In this document: positions 1 through 8,622 of the stretch, in pieces | How positions within the stretch are numbered: position 1 is the first letter of the stretch | How the letters are laid out: each line of letters begins with the position of its first letter | Position numbers and translations under genes: made by a program | From: an uncultured Propionivibrio sp. | Lineage (GTDB): Bacteria; Pseudomonadota; Gammaproteobacteria; Burkholderiales; Rhodocyclaceae | Assembly (NCBI RefSeq): GCF_963666255.1 | Contig: NZ_OY762656.1 | Coordinates: 372,001 to 436,000, forward strand | Direction: 5' to 3' | Length of the DNA stretch: 64,000 nt | The notes under the pieces: generated by a model | What the model saw: the letters and a program-made list of their open reading frames with translations, nothing else | What the model was told of the DNA's origin: nothing | The model's database searches: none

Positions 1-79
1 ACAGGCCCAGCAGCAGGCGCGGCGTGACATTCACGGTCTTGGCCGTTGCCAGACGGTTGGAGACGAGAATAATATGCAC
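1..79 (-). CDS. N-terminus of a probable M23-family peptidase (partial)
   Basis: An open frame on the minus strand runs from a GTG at 79 off the left edge, giving 26 residues that begin V(M)HIILVSNRLATAK and end in a leucine-rich stretch. The GTG has a good ribosome site (GGGAGA about 8 nt upstream), which supports a real start. The opening resembles the N-termini of betaproteobacterial M23 metallopeptidases found beside secA, dciA and lpxC, where a short cytoplasmic tail precedes a membrane anchor. It diverges from the dciA-like gene at 102. The family name is inferred from remembered N-termini and context only; no catalytic domain is in the window. Confidence 0.5.
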   Translation of the reverse strand, partial: MHIILVSNRLATAKTVNVTPRLLLGL

Positions 80-101
80 GCTGTTTCTCCCAGATATTCC
101 G

Positions 102-536
102 ATGCAAAATTCTCTCGAACACTATCTCGACGTCGCCGAAGGTTCCGGCAGGCTCATGGCGCACGCGAGGCTTCTCATGAAACTGGCGCAGTTGTACCGG
201 GGAATCGCCCCGCCGCACCTTTATCAGGCCAGTACGCTGGCCAATTACAAAACGGGAATCGTGATCATCCACGCCCACAGCGGCGCGATTGCCGCCAAAC
301 TGCGCCAGTTGGCACCAAGGATCGCGGACGGTTTTTCCCGAAAGGGGATTGAGTGTACTGGGGTCGAGATCAAAGTTCAAGCCCCTGAAAATCCGAAACA
401 AACGCCAACGCCCCGGCATAACCCGCTGACCCGGGACGCCTGCCATTCGCTCGAACATCTGCGCGACACGTTACCCGCCGACACCTTGCGACATGCCATC
501 GATACGCTGCTCAAGCGCTCGGCTAAAACGGAATGA
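102..536 (+). CDS. dciA: DUF721/DciA-like protein
   Basis: This 144-residue protein matches the DUF721 pattern: a helical lead, then PPHLYQASTLANYKTGIVIIHA and SGAIAAKLRQLAPRIADGF (about residues 33-76), the conserved core in which a short beta unit is followed by an AAKLRQL helix. DciA proteins help load the replicative helicase DnaB in bacteria that lack DnaC. The C-terminus is variable and basic, as usual. An in-frame ATG at 24 would add 26 unlike residues; 102 is preferred because the family homology begins there. It ends convergently with the small membrane gene, overlapping it by 14 bp. Function is by family; helicase loading is not shown for this copy. Confidence 0.8.
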   Translation: MQNSLEHYLDVAEGSGRLMAHARLLMKLAQLYRGIAPPHLYQASTLANYKTGIVIIHAHSGAIAAKLRQLAPRIADGFSRKGIECTGVEIKVQAPENPKQTPTPRHNPLTRDACHSLEHLRDTLPADTLRHAIDTLLKRSAKTE

Positions 537-711
537 TCGCAACGCGCTCGATGATCAGCAGCGCAAAAAAAGCCAGCGCGACGCCGATTGCGTAGCGGAC
601 CAGCACGAAGGAAAAGCGCAGATATTTGCGCTCACCGGTTATTAGATACGCCGCCACGCCGCCGGCGACGGCGAGGACCGTCAGAATCGCCAACAGCCTC
701 AGCAGCCACAT
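523..711 (-). CDS. Small two-helix membrane protein
   Basis: A 62-residue protein with two hydrophobic helices (about residues 1-23 and 34-58) separated by a short charged loop, GERKYLRFS. It begins 9 bp downstream of the lpxC stop and is probably the last gene of that transcript; small membrane proteins of this kind occur at this position in related bacteria. Its 3' end overlaps the convergent dciA-like gene. No enzymatic motif is visible and I assign no function. Two clean transmembrane segments and the tight spacing argue that it is real. Confidence 0.6.
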   Translation of the reverse strand: MWLLRLLAILTVLAVAGGVAAYLITGERKYLRFSFVLVRYAIGVALAFFALLIIERVAIIPF

Positions 712-720
712 GGGGCGCGT

Positions 721-1650
721 TCAGTGCGCCGGCAAGGTCAGCCAGCGCACCACTGAAGCCGGCGCGTCGGCCGCGTCCTCGAACGACACGAGATCCCAGT
801 CCTCCGGCCGCGACAGCAGCTCCCGCGCCAGCACGTTGTTCAGCGCGTGGCCGGATTTGTGCGCCGTCACCGACGCCAGGAGCGGATGACCGAGCAGGTA
901 GAGATCGCCAATGGCATCAAGCACCTTGTGCTTGACGAATTCATCGCTGTAACGCAGACCTTCTCCGTTAAGGACACGATACTCGTCGAGTACCACGGCA
1001 TTATCGAGACCGCCACCGAGCGCCAGTCCGTTTTCGCGCAACCATTCCACTTCCTGCATGAACCCGAAGGTCCGCGCCCGCGACACCTCGCGAACATACG
1101 ACTGCTCGGCAAAATCGAGCGTGATTTCCTGCCCGGTGCGGTCGATGGCCGGGTGGTTGAAAACGATCGAGAAGGTCAGCCGAAAACCGTCAAACGGGTC
1201 AAGCCTGACCCATTTGTCGCCGGAACGATCCGCTTCGCGCACTTCAATCGGGCGCTTGACGCGAATGAACTTCTTCGCGGCATTCTGCTCTTCGATGCCA
1301 GCCGACTGGATCAGAAAAACGAAAGGTGAGGCCGAGCCGTCGAGAATCGGCACTTCGGCCGCATCGAGATCGATGTAGGCGTTGTCTATACCGAGTCCGG
1401 CGAAGGCCGACATCAGATGCTCGATGGTGCCGACTTTTGCCCCGTCGCGCTCGATGCATGAACACATGCGCGTATCGCCAACCATCAGCGCCTTGGCGGG
1501 CAGATCGACGACCGGGTCGAGATCGACGCGACGAAAGATGATGCCAGTATCCGGCGCCGCCGGACGCAGCACCATATTGACCTTGACGCCGGAATGGAGC
1601 CCGACGCCGGATGCGCGGATCAGCGACTTGAGAGTGCGTTGCTTGAGCAT
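721..1650 (-). CDS. lpxC: UDP-3-O-acyl-N-acetylglucosamine deacetylase
   Basis: LpxC catalyses the committed step of lipid A synthesis, removing acetate from UDP-3-O-acyl-GlcNAc with a zinc ion. The 309 residues start [10 protein letters not shown], like E. coli MIKQRTLK, so the ATG ending at 1650 is chosen over an in-frame ATG at 1689. Expected zinc ligands are present as H78 (TIEHLMSA) and H241/D245 ([10 protein letters not shown]), and the catalytic histidine as H268 (HKSGH). It is downstream of ftsZ behind 309 bp of repeat-rich DNA. No clear Shine-Dalgarno precedes the chosen ATG; the preceding bases are a pyrimidine tract that belongs to a hairpin tail. Confidence 0.97.
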   Translation of the reverse strand: MLKQRTLKSLIRASGVGLHSGVKVNMVLRPAAPDTGIIFRRVDLDPVVDLPAKALMVGDTRMCSCIERDGAKVGTIEHLMSAFAGLGIDNAYIDLDAAEVPILDGSASPFVFLIQSAGIEEQNAAKKFIRVKRPIEVREADRSGDKWVRLDPFDGFRLTFSIVFNHPAIDRTGQEITLDFAEQSYVREVSRARTFGFMQEVEWLRENGLALGGGLDNAVVLDEYRVLNGEGLRYSDEFVKHKVLDAIGDLYLLGHPLLASVTAHKSGHALNNVLARELLSRPEDWDLVSFEDAADAPASVVRWLTLPAH

Positions 1651-1659
1651 CTGCTTGAA

Positions 1660-1782
1660 AGAAAGAGGGAATTCTCCGGATTTTAACACACCGGGGGATT
1701 CCCCTTAGGGAGAGAGTGATATCTCGCGACGGCAAAGGCGGGGCGCAACGCCGCATCGCCAAGCACAGCCGGCCGTCAATCG
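1660..1782. repeat. Repeat copy A between ftsZ and lpxC
   Basis: This stretch aligns with 1786-1966. Shared blocks are GAAAGAGGGAAT, the CCGGAT..T..ACACACCG..GGGATTCCC core, GGAGAGAGTGA, GCAAAGGC, CAACGCCGCAT and the 16-bp end AGCCGGCCGTCAATCG. Copy A lacks about 60 bp found in copy B. Its last 16 bases (1767-1782) duplicate the sequence that spans the ftsZ stop codon at 1951-1966, so the pair probably arose by tandem duplication of the ftsZ 3' flank. Copy A holds a weaker form of the hairpin described for copy B. Confidence 0.75.
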
Positions 1783-1830
1783 AAAAGAAAGAGGGAATCC
1801 CCCGGATGTTGACACACCGAGGGATTCCCT
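1782..1830 (-). terminator. Terminator- or attenuator-like hairpin between ftsZ and lpxC
   Basis: AGGGAATCCC (1792-1801) pairs perfectly with GGGATTCCCT (1821-1830). After one mismatch, CGG/CCG adds three more pairs (1803-1805 with 1817-1819). Read in the direction of ftsZ transcription, the stem is followed at once by CTTTCTTTTC, so it has the form of an intrinsic terminator with a pyrimidine-rich rather than pure-U tail. It could end or attenuate ftsZ transcripts before lpxC. A degenerate second version lies at about 1665-1705. Confidence 0.55.
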
Positions 1831-1966
1831 TTGAGGAGAGAGTGAGGTCTTGCTACAGCAAAGGCTGCGCGCGATGCTCAGGCAAGGCGCGGGAGGCCGC
1901 CGCATAGCAGCGCTATGCAAGGGCTTCCGCAACGCCGCATGAGCGAGCGCAGCCGGCCGTCAATCG
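1786..1966. repeat. Repeat copy B, overlapping the ftsZ stop codon
   Basis: Second copy of the ftsZ-lpxC intergenic repeat, 181 bp, carrying an extra GC-rich segment of about 60 bp relative to copy A. It includes the ftsZ stop codon (1960-1962) at its right end. It contains the stronger hairpin (stem arms at 1792-1801 and 1821-1830). No gene is evident in 1651-1959 on either strand; the short open frames there do not resemble a protein I know. Confidence 0.75.
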
Positions 1967-3135
1967 GCTTGTTTGCGGAGGAAGGCCGGAATGTCATACC
2001 GATCCACCCCGCTGTTCGCCAATGCCTCGACCGTTGTGCTGCGCCCCTTGCGTACGATGGCGGGCACGTCGAGCGAGCCATAATCGATCGCTGAGGACGA
2101 AGCCGCAAAAGCGCCATCCGTCCCGGTCGCCTGCACCACCGGCGTATCAACAACCGAGAAACCCTGGCGACGCACCTGCGCCTGACCGAGGCCGGTTGCG
2201 ACGACCGTCACGCGGATTTCCTCGCCCATCGATTCGTCATAGACGGCACCGAAAATGATGTGCGCATCCTCGGCAGCGAATTCGCGCACCGTGTTCATCA
2301 CTTCGTTCACTTCCTTCATCTTCAGGCTGCGCGTCGAGGTGATGTTGACGAGAACGCCCTTGGCACCCGACAGATTGATGCCTTCGAGGAGCGGCGACGC
2401 CACAGCCTGTTCGGCGGCAATGCGTGCGCGATCGACGCCGGACGCGTTGGCCGACCCCATCATCGCCATGCCCATCTCGCCCATGACCGTGCGCACGTCC
2501 TCGAAGTCGACGTTGACGAGGCCGGGGAAATTGATGATCTCGGCAATCCCGCCGACGGCGTTGCGCAGCACGTTGTCAGCCGCCTTGAACGCTTCGTCCA
2601 TCGACACGTCCTCACCGAGCACATCCATCAACTTGTCATTGAGGATGACGATCAGCGAATCGACGTTTTTCTGCAACTCGGCGATACCGGCCTCGGCGAT
2701 CTTCAGGCGCTTGCCCTCGAACATGAACGGCTTGGTCACGACGGCAACGGTCAGGATTCCCATTTCGCGGGCGACTTCCGCCACGATCGGTGCGGCACCG
2801 GTCCCCGTGCCGCCGCCCATGCCGGCGGTGATGAACACCATGTGCGCCCCCTTGAGCGACTCGGCGATCTGCTCGCGCTCTTCCACCGCAGCAGCCCGCC
2901 CGGCCTCGGGTTTGGCACCGGCCCCCAGACCACTCTGACCGAGCCGGACCTTGCGATGTGCGACCGAACGCTTGAGCGCCTGCGCATCCGTATTGGCGGC
3001 GACAAAATCGACGCCCATCACCCCTTCGCGGATCATGTGATCGACGGCATTGCCGCCTGCCCCGCCGACGCCGATCACCTTGATCACCGTCCCCGAATCG
3101 CTTGCCGCCTCTTCTCTGTCGATGATTTCAAACAT
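1960..3135 (-). CDS. ftsZ: Cell division GTPase FtsZ
   Basis: FtsZ is the tubulin homologue that assembles the cytokinetic Z ring at midcell. The 391 residues carry the tubulin signature GGGTGTG at 107-113, the N-terminal GxGGxGGNAV loop at 22-31, and the T7 synergy loop NVDFEDVRTVM around 208-218 with the catalytic aspartates. The C-terminal tail ends DIPAFLRKQAD, the conserved peptide that binds FtsA and other partners. AGGAGAG lies just upstream of the ATG. It follows ftsA by 35 bp, and its stop codon lies inside repeat copy B. Confidence 0.99.
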   Translation of the reverse strand: MFEIIDREEAASDSGTVIKVIGVGGAGGNAVDHMIREGVMGVDFVAANTDAQALKRSVAHRKVRLGQSGLGAGAKPEAGRAAAVEEREQIAESLKGAHMVFITAGMGGGTGTGAAPIVAEVAREMGILTVAVVTKPFMFEGKRLKIAEAGIAELQKNVDSLIVILNDKLMDVLGEDVSMDEAFKAADNVLRNAVGGIAEIINFPGLVNVDFEDVRTVMGEMGMAMMGSANASGVDRARIAAEQAVASPLLEGINLSGAKGVLVNITSTRSLKMKEVNEVMNTVREFAAEDAHIIFGAVYDESMGEEIRVTVVATGLGQAQVRRQGFSVVDTPVVQATGTDGAFAASSSAIDYGSLDVPAIVRKGRSTTVEALANSGVDRYDIPAFLRKQAD

Positions 3136-3170
3136 GACGCTCTCCTCTACAAAAAACCGTTAAGAATTAA

Positions 3171-4400
3171 TTAGAAATTTTTCTCGAACCACGACTTCAT
3201 GCGCCCGAACACCTGCTTGACGTCGCGTGTTTCGCGTACCTTCAGCCCCCGCTTGCGCTGCGCCTGCGCTTCCATGAGCAAGCCGCAGGCCGTGGCAAAA
3301 CGCGGGTTCTGCACGACATCGGCAAGCGCGCCGTTGTATTTCGGAATGCCGAGACGGACCGGCATGTGAAAAACTTCCTCGCCCAACTCGATCATCCCGG
3401 GCATCACCGAGGAGCCGCCGGTCAGGACGATGCCGGACGAAAGCACTTCCTCGAAGCCGGAGCGACGCAACTCGGCCTGGATCAGTTCGAAGAGTTCCTC
3501 AACGCGGGGCTGGATCACGTCGGCCAGCGCGCGACGCGAGAGCCGGCGCGAAGGACGGTCGTCGACACCGGCGACATCGAGCACATCCTCGGGATCAGCA
3601 AGATCGGACAGCGCACATCCGAATTTCCGCTTGATTTCCTCGGCCTCGCGTGTCGGCGTGCGCAGCGCCATGGCAATGTCATTGGTAATCTGGTCACCGG
3701 CGATTGGAATCACCGACGTATGACGGATGGCCCCTTGCGTCCAGATGGCAAGATCGGTTGTACCGCCGCCGATGTCGATAAGGCAGACGCCGAGATCCTT
3801 TTCGTCCTCGGACAACACCGCGTAGCTCGATGCCAGCGGCTGCAACACGAGATCATTGACCTCCAGCCCGCAGCGCCGCACGCACTTGACGATGTTCTGC
3901 GCCGCCGAAACAGCGCCGGTGACAATATGCACCTTCACCTCCAGGCGGAAACCGCTCATGCCGATCGGCTCGCGGATGCCGTCCTGGTCGTCGATGATGA
4001 ATTCCTGCGTCAGGATATGAAGAATTTCCTGGTCCGCCGGAATCGGCATCGCCCGCGCCGTCTCGACGACCCGCTCGACGTCCATCGTCGTGACTTCCTT
4101 GTCCTTGATCGCCACCATGCCATTCGAGTTGAAACTGCGAATGTGGCTGCCGGCGATGCCGGTATAGACATCCTTGACCTTGCAGTCGGCCATCAATTCG
4201 ACCTCCTGCATGACGCGCGAGATGGTCGCCACCGTTTCCTCGATGTTGACCACCACGCCCTTCTTGAGGCCGCGGGAATCCTGGGAGCCCATGCCGACGA
4301 TGTTGAGCCGGCCTTCAGGGGTGATCTCCGCGACCAGTGCGACGACCTTGGTCGTGCCGATGTCGAGTCCGACGATGAGTTCTTTGCTATCCCTACTCAT
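3171..4400 (-). CDS. ftsA: Cell division protein FtsA
   Basis: FtsA is an actin-family ATPase that tethers FtsZ to the inner membrane and recruits later division proteins. The 409 residues begin SKELIVGLDIGTTKVVALV, the phosphate-1 motif of the actin/Hsp70 fold, and contain IDIGGGTTDLAIW (phosphate 2) and VLTGGSSVMPGM (adenosine motif). The last residues, GRMKSWFEKNF, form the amphipathic membrane-targeting helix. Its ATG overlaps the ftsQ stop by 4 bp (ATGA), and AAGGGA precedes it. Confidence 0.98.
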   Translation of the reverse strand: MSRDSKELIVGLDIGTTKVVALVAEITPEGRLNIVGMGSQDSRGLKKGVVVNIEETVATISRVMQEVELMADCKVKDVYTGIAGSHIRSFNSNGMVAIKDKEVTTMDVERVVETARAMPIPADQEILHILTQEFIIDDQDGIREPIGMSGFRLEVKVHIVTGAVSAAQNIVKCVRRCGLEVNDLVLQPLASSYAVLSEDEKDLGVCLIDIGGGTTDLAIWTQGAIRHTSVIPIAGDQITNDIAMALRTPTREAEEIKRKFGCALSDLADPEDVLDVAGVDDRPSRRLSRRALADVIQPRVEELFELIQAELRRSGFEEVLSSGIVLTGGSSVMPGMIELGEEVFHMPVRLGIPKYNGALADVVQNPRFATACGLLMEAQAQRKRGLKVRETRDVKQVFGRMKSWFEKNF

Positions 4401-5158
4401 TGTTTCCCTTTACTCTCTGTAAGCGGCGCCGCGGGCGCGCTGACGCGCAGCGCGAACCCGTTCGGATACCGCATATCGACGACACTCGGGCGCTGACGCG
4501 CGGCGGTCAGCACACTCGGGTAATACTCGACAAAGCGCTCGATGCGCTGGCGAATCGGCGCCTTGGCCTGCTGCCGGCCCAACTCGACCAGCATTCCGTC
4601 GTCCAAGCGAATCTGCAGCGCCTGACGCGCCGAAACGTTGAGCGCCTTCGGCCAGCGCCCCAACGGCTTCAACGCCGACTCGGCCATCTGGAAATGATTG
4701 AGCATTTCCGGCGCCATGCCCGGCGGCCCAACCAGGAGCGGCATCGGCGCCGACGACGGCACCGTCATCACTGCCGAGAAGACTTCGCCATGCGTGTTGA
4801 CCAATTGCCCCGTCGCCTGTCCCCAGAAGGCCACCGGCGCGTGTTCCTCGATCGTCACCTCGAGCCGTCCGGGCCATTGGCGCCGCACCTCGGCCTGCCG
4901 CACCCACGGCAGTTCCTCGAGCGCTTGCCGCACGCCATCCAGGCTGACGCTGAAAAAATTCCCACGCAACCGTCCTGCCAACGAGCGCTCGACCTCGCTG
5001 CGCCGCACCTCGCGCAACTCGTTCTGGAAGACCACTTCCTTGAGCGGGAACCACGGCATGCGTGCTCCCCAGACGACGCCGGACACCAGCAACGATGCCG
5101 CTCCGGCGACCCACAGGAGGTCGGAGACGGCGATCATCAGTTGCGGTTTGTTCCACAT
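4397..5158 (-). CDS. ftsQ: Cell division protein FtsQ
   Basis: FtsQ is a bitopic inner-membrane protein that links early and late division proteins through FtsB and FtsL. The 253 residues show a short cytoplasmic N-terminus, one transmembrane helix (about 12-32), then the POTRA domain beginning FPLKEVVFQN and the FtsQ beta domain. ELPWVRQAEVRRQWPGRLEV is the characteristic POTRA end. It lies 3 bp after ddlB and overlaps ftsA by 4 bp. Confidence 0.95.
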   Translation of the reverse strand: MWNKPQLMIAVSDLLWVAGAASLLVSGVVWGARMPWFPLKEVVFQNELREVRRSEVERSLAGRLRGNFFSVSLDGVRQALEELPWVRQAEVRRQWPGRLEVTIEEHAPVAFWGQATGQLVNTHGEVFSAVMTVPSSAPMPLLVGPPGMAPEMLNHFQMAESALKPLGRWPKALNVSARQALQIRLDDGMLVELGRQQAKAPIRQRIERFVEYYPSVLTAARQRPSVVDMRYPNGFALRVSAPAAPLTESKGKQ

Positions 5159-5161
5159 CGA

Positions 5162-6073
5162 TCATCCCAGCGTCGCGTGTTCGAGCACGCGCAATACCAG
5201 CGCGTCGTAAGAAATCCCCGCCACCCGCGCTGCCATCGGCACCAAGGAGTGATCGGTCATGCCCGGCGAGGTATTCACCTCAAGAAAATACGCCTTGCCA
5301 GCTTCATCCATCAGGAAATCGACACGCCCCCAGCCGCGGCAACCGAGCACCCGGAAGGCCTCAAGCGCCTGGGCACGCAATTCGGCCTCACGCGCCTCCG
5401 GCAGCCCGCAAGGGCAAAGGTATTTCGTATCGTCACGCAAGTACTTGGCATCGTAGTCATAGAAATCGGTAGCCGGCACGATCCGGATGATCGGCAGCGC
5501 CTCGTCGCCAAGAATGGCGACGGTATATTCGCCGCCGAGGATGCCCTGCTCGGCGATCACCAGACGGTCGTGCGTCACGGCCTCGCCAAACGCTGCTGCC
5601 AGCGCGCCGGCTTCGCGCACCTTGCTGACACCGATCGACGAACCTTCGCTCGCCGGCTTGACGAAGAGCGGCAAACCCAGCCGCCGTTCGACCGCGGCAA
5701 AATCGCTCGACGCATCGAGCATGACGAAATCCGGCACCGGCAAGCCGACCGCCTGCCACAGAAGCTTCGTCCGCCACTTGTCCATGCCGACCGCAGAGGC
5801 CATGACACCGCTGCCGGTGTAGGGAATACCCATCAGTTCAAGCGCCCCCTGGATCGTCCCATCCTCTCCGCCGCGGCCGTGCAGCATGACAAAAGCACGA
5901 TCGAACCCGGACAGCGCATCGAGTGAGCGCTCGGCCGGATCGAACGCCTGTGCATCGACGCCCTGCCGCTGCAGCGCCGCCAGCACCCCCGCCCCACTCT
6001 TCAGAGACACTTCCCGCTCGGCCGAATTGCCGCCCAGCAGGACCGCCACTTTTCCAAAATCCGCCATCATCAA
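5162..6073 (-). CDS. ddlB: D-alanine--D-alanine ligase
   Basis: This ATP-grasp ligase joins two D-alanines for the peptidoglycan stem peptide. Visible motifs over 303 residues are [19 protein letters not shown] near the start, [12 protein letters not shown], the glycine-rich [10 protein letters not shown] loop, and [15 protein letters not shown] near the C-terminus. The first of three consecutive ATG codons overlaps the murC stop by 4 bp. It directly follows murC; murB, which stands between these two genes in E. coli, is missing. Confidence 0.97.
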   Translation of the reverse strand: MMMADFGKVAVLLGGNSAEREVSLKSGAGVLAALQRQGVDAQAFDPAERSLDALSGFDRAFVMLHGRGGEDGTIQGALELMGIPYTGSGVMASAVGMDKWRTKLLWQAVGLPVPDFVMLDASSDFAAVERRLGLPLFVKPASEGSSIGVSKVREAGALAAAFGEAVTHDRLVIAEQGILGGEYTVAILGDEALPIIRIVPATDFYDYDAKYLRDDTKYLCPCGLPEAREAELRAQALEAFRVLGCRGWGRVDFLMDEAGKAYFLEVNTSPGMTDHSLVPMAARVAGISYDALVLRVLEHATLG

Positions 6074-7458
6074 CCCTTGACCAATTTGCCGGGGACCCCA
6101 CCGATCGACCCGGCCCCCATCGTAATCACCACATCGCCATCACGCGCCACATCCAGAATCACCGCCGGCATATCGGAAATCTCCTCGACAAACACCGGCT
6201 CGACCCTTCCGGCAACACGCAATGCGCGTGCCAGCGAACGACCGTCGGCAGCAACAATCGGCGCTTCACCTGCGGCATAGACATTGCCCAGCACAAGAGC
6301 ATCGACGCTGCTCAGCACGGCAACGAAATCCTCGAAACAATCGCGCGTCCGCGTGTAGCGATGCGGCTGGAATGCCAGCAGCAAGCGCCGTCCGGGGAAT
6401 GCGCCGCGGGCGGCGGCAATCGTCGCCCGCATCTCGGCCGGATGATGGCCGTAGTCGTCAATCAGCGTGAACTGACCGCCGGCTGGCAGCGCGATCTCGC
6501 CATAACGCTGGAAGCGACGCCCGACACCCTTGAATTCGGCGAGCGCCTTCATGATCGCGGCATCGGAGACGCCAACCTCCGTTGCCACCGCGATCGCCGC
6601 CAGTGCGTTGAGCACGTTATGCATGCCGGGCAGATTGAGGGTCACCGGGAAACGGCTGACGCTGCCATTGACGCGCACGCAGTCGAACTTCATCTGACCG
6701 TCCTGCGCGACGATATTTTCGGCGCGCACATTGGCCGATTCCGAGATGCCATAGCTGACGATCTGTTTCGAGACCTGCGGCATGATTTCGCGGACGTTCG
6801 GATCATCCGCACACAGCACCGCGACGCCATAGAAGGGCAGCCGCTGGAGAAAATCGACGAAGGTCTGCTTGAGCCGGCCGAAGTCGTGCCCATAGGTTTC
6901 CATGTGATCGGCATCGATGTTGGTGACGATCGAGATGACCGGCGACAGATAGAGGAAGGACGCATCCGATTCGTCCGCTTCCGCCACCAGGAAGTCGCCC
7001 GAACCGAGCCGCGCATTGGCGCCGGCCGCGTTCAAGCGCCCACCGATCACAAAGGTGGGATCCATGCCGCCTTCGGCCAGAATCGACGCCACGAGACTTG
7101 TCGTCGTCGTTTTGCCGTGTGTCCCGGCCACGGCGATGCCCTGCTTTAGCCGCATCAATTCCGCCAGCATTTGCGCGCGCGGCACCACCGGCACCTTGCG
7201 CGCCCGCGCGCCCTGCACCTCCGGGTTGTCCTCCTGCACGGCCGTCGATACCACCACGGCATCGGCATCGATCACGTTCTCGGCCGCATGTCCGACGGCG
7301 ATACGAATGCCGAGGCCCGCCAAACGGCGCGTCGTCGGGTTATCGGCGAGGTCGGAGCCGCTGACGCCGAAACCGAGATTGCACAACACCTCCGCAATCC
7401 CGCTCATGCCGGACCCACCGATACCGACGAAATGGATGTTCTTGACCTTGTGTTTCAT
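6070..7458 (-). CDS. murC: UDP-N-acetylmuramate--L-alanine ligase
   Basis: MurC adds L-alanine to UDP-MurNAc in the cytoplasm, the first stem-peptide step. The 462 residues have an N-terminal Rossmann unit [15 protein letters not shown] (9-23), the Mur ligase P-loop [10 protein letters not shown] (111-120), and later [14 protein letters not shown], typical of MurC. It overlaps murG upstream and ddlB downstream by 4 bp each, so translation of the three is probably coupled. Confidence 0.98.
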   Translation of the reverse strand: MKHKVKNIHFVGIGGSGMSGIAEVLCNLGFGVSGSDLADNPTTRRLAGLGIRIAVGHAAENVIDADAVVVSTAVQEDNPEVQGARARKVPVVPRAQMLAELMRLKQGIAVAGTHGKTTTTSLVASILAEGGMDPTFVIGGRLNAAGANARLGSGDFLVAEADESDASFLYLSPVISIVTNIDADHMETYGHDFGRLKQTFVDFLQRLPFYGVAVLCADDPNVREIMPQVSKQIVSYGISESANVRAENIVAQDGQMKFDCVRVNGSVSRFPVTLNLPGMHNVLNALAAIAVATEVGVSDAAIMKALAEFKGVGRRFQRYGEIALPAGGQFTLIDDYGHHPAEMRATIAAARGAFPGRRLLLAFQPHRYTRTRDCFEDFVAVLSSVDALVLGNVYAAGEAPIVAADGRSLARALRVAGRVEPVFVEEISDMPAVILDVARDGDVVITMGAGSIGGVPGKLVKG

Positions 7459-8516
7459 TTCACCAATTCCTCACAGGCACGCGCCACCGTCTCAGCCGCT
7501 TCCGGCTTGGCCAGGGAGCGTGCTTTTTCCGCCATCTGCAGCATCTGGCTGCGCGTGTAGTTGCGGACCAGACTGACCGATTCCGGCGTTAATTCCGATT
7601 GCGGCAGCAGCACCGCGCCGCCGACCCGCGCCAGGAACCTGGCATTGGCCGTCTGATGATCATCAACGGCGTGCGGGAAGGGCACGAGAACGCTGGCAAC
7701 ACCTGCGGCGGCCAGTTCGGCAACCGTCAACGCACCGGCACGACACAACACCAGGTCCGCCCAGGCATATGCACCCGCCATGTCTTCGATAAAGGCGACG
7801 CACTCGGCTTGAACGCCGGCCGCCGCATAATTCGCCTGCAACTGATCGATATGCCGCGCGCCGGCCTGATGTACAACGAGCGGCCGTTCGGATGCCGGGA
7901 TCAGGCTCAAGCCCTGCGGCACGATCTCGTTGATCGCAGCGGCACCGAGACTGCCGCCGAGGACGAGGAGGCGCAACGGCGCCGGCCGTTCGGCGAAGCG
8001 TTCGGCCGGCGGGGGCAGCGCGGCGATGTCGGCGCGCACCGGATTGCCAACCCACGCACCTTTGCGCAGGGCATCGGGAAAACCGCAGACGACGCGATCG
8101 GCAACCTTGGCAAGAACGCGATTGGCAAGACCCGCGATCGAATTCTGTTCATGCACGACCAGCGGACAACCGGCCAATACCGCCATCATGCCGCCGGGGA
8201 AACTGATGTAGCCCCCCATGCCGAGCACAACGTCGGGGCGAACACGGCGGATATGCTTCCACGCCTGAATGAAGCCGGACAGCAGATTGAACGGCAGCAG
8301 CAACTTGCGCGCCAGTCCCTTGCCGCGCAAGGCGCCAAACCTGAGCCCCGCCATTTCGTAACCGCGCGCGGGCACCAGCTTGCCTTCCATGGCATCGGGA
8401 TTGCCCATCCAGACGACATTCCAGCCACGATCGCGCAAGGTGTCGGCAACGGCGAGCCCCGGGAAGACGTGACCGCCCGTGCCGCCGGCCATGACGAGGA
8501 GCGTTTTCTTTTTCAT
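7455..8516 (-). CDS. murG: Lipid II synthase, UDP-GlcNAc transferase
   Basis: MurG transfers GlcNAc to lipid I on the inner face of the cytoplasmic membrane to make lipid II. The 353 residues contain the family's glycine-rich motif [12 protein letters not shown] (9-20), [14 protein letters not shown], the donor-site loops [13 protein letters not shown] and [15 protein letters not shown], and [15 protein letters not shown]. It overlaps murC by 4 bp but is separated from ftsW by 106 bp, the widest gap in the cluster between rsmH and ftsZ. Confidence 0.98.
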   Translation of the reverse strand: MKKKTLLVMAGGTGGHVFPGLAVADTLRDRGWNVVWMGNPDAMEGKLVPARGYEMAGLRFGALRGKGLARKLLLPFNLLSGFIQAWKHIRRVRPDVVLGMGGYISFPGGMMAVLAGCPLVVHEQNSIAGLANRVLAKVADRVVCGFPDALRKGAWVGNPVRADIAALPPPAERFAERPAPLRLLVLGGSLGAAAINEIVPQGLSLIPASERPLVVHQAGARHIDQLQANYAAAGVQAECVAFIEDMAGAYAWADLVLCRAGALTVAELAAAGVASVLVPFPHAVDDHQTANARFLARVGGAVLLPQSELTPESVSLVRNYTRSQMLQMAEKARSLAKPEAAETVARACEELVK

Positions 8517-8569
8517 AACTTCGCTCCACGTATCAATTGCCGATTTTGGCTACGGCCGCGCTGCGCGCT

Positions 8570-8588
8570 TAACTTGCTGCGCAAGTTA
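8570..8588. other. Hairpin in the ftsW-murG gap
   Basis: In the 106-bp gap between ftsW and murG, TAACTTGC (8570-8577) pairs with GCAAGTTA (8581-8588) around a 3-nt loop. No U-run follows on either strand, so it is not a standard terminator. It may be an RNA processing or stability element within the dcw transcript; this is inference from position. Confidence 0.4.
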
Positions 8589-8622
8589 GCCTTCGCCGGA
8601 ATAGGCAGCAACAACGGGTTCG

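Noticed and set aside
4400-5926. 508-codon open frame opposite ftsQ and ddlB
   Set aside because: Shadow frame; both underlying genes have clear motifs and coupled starts.
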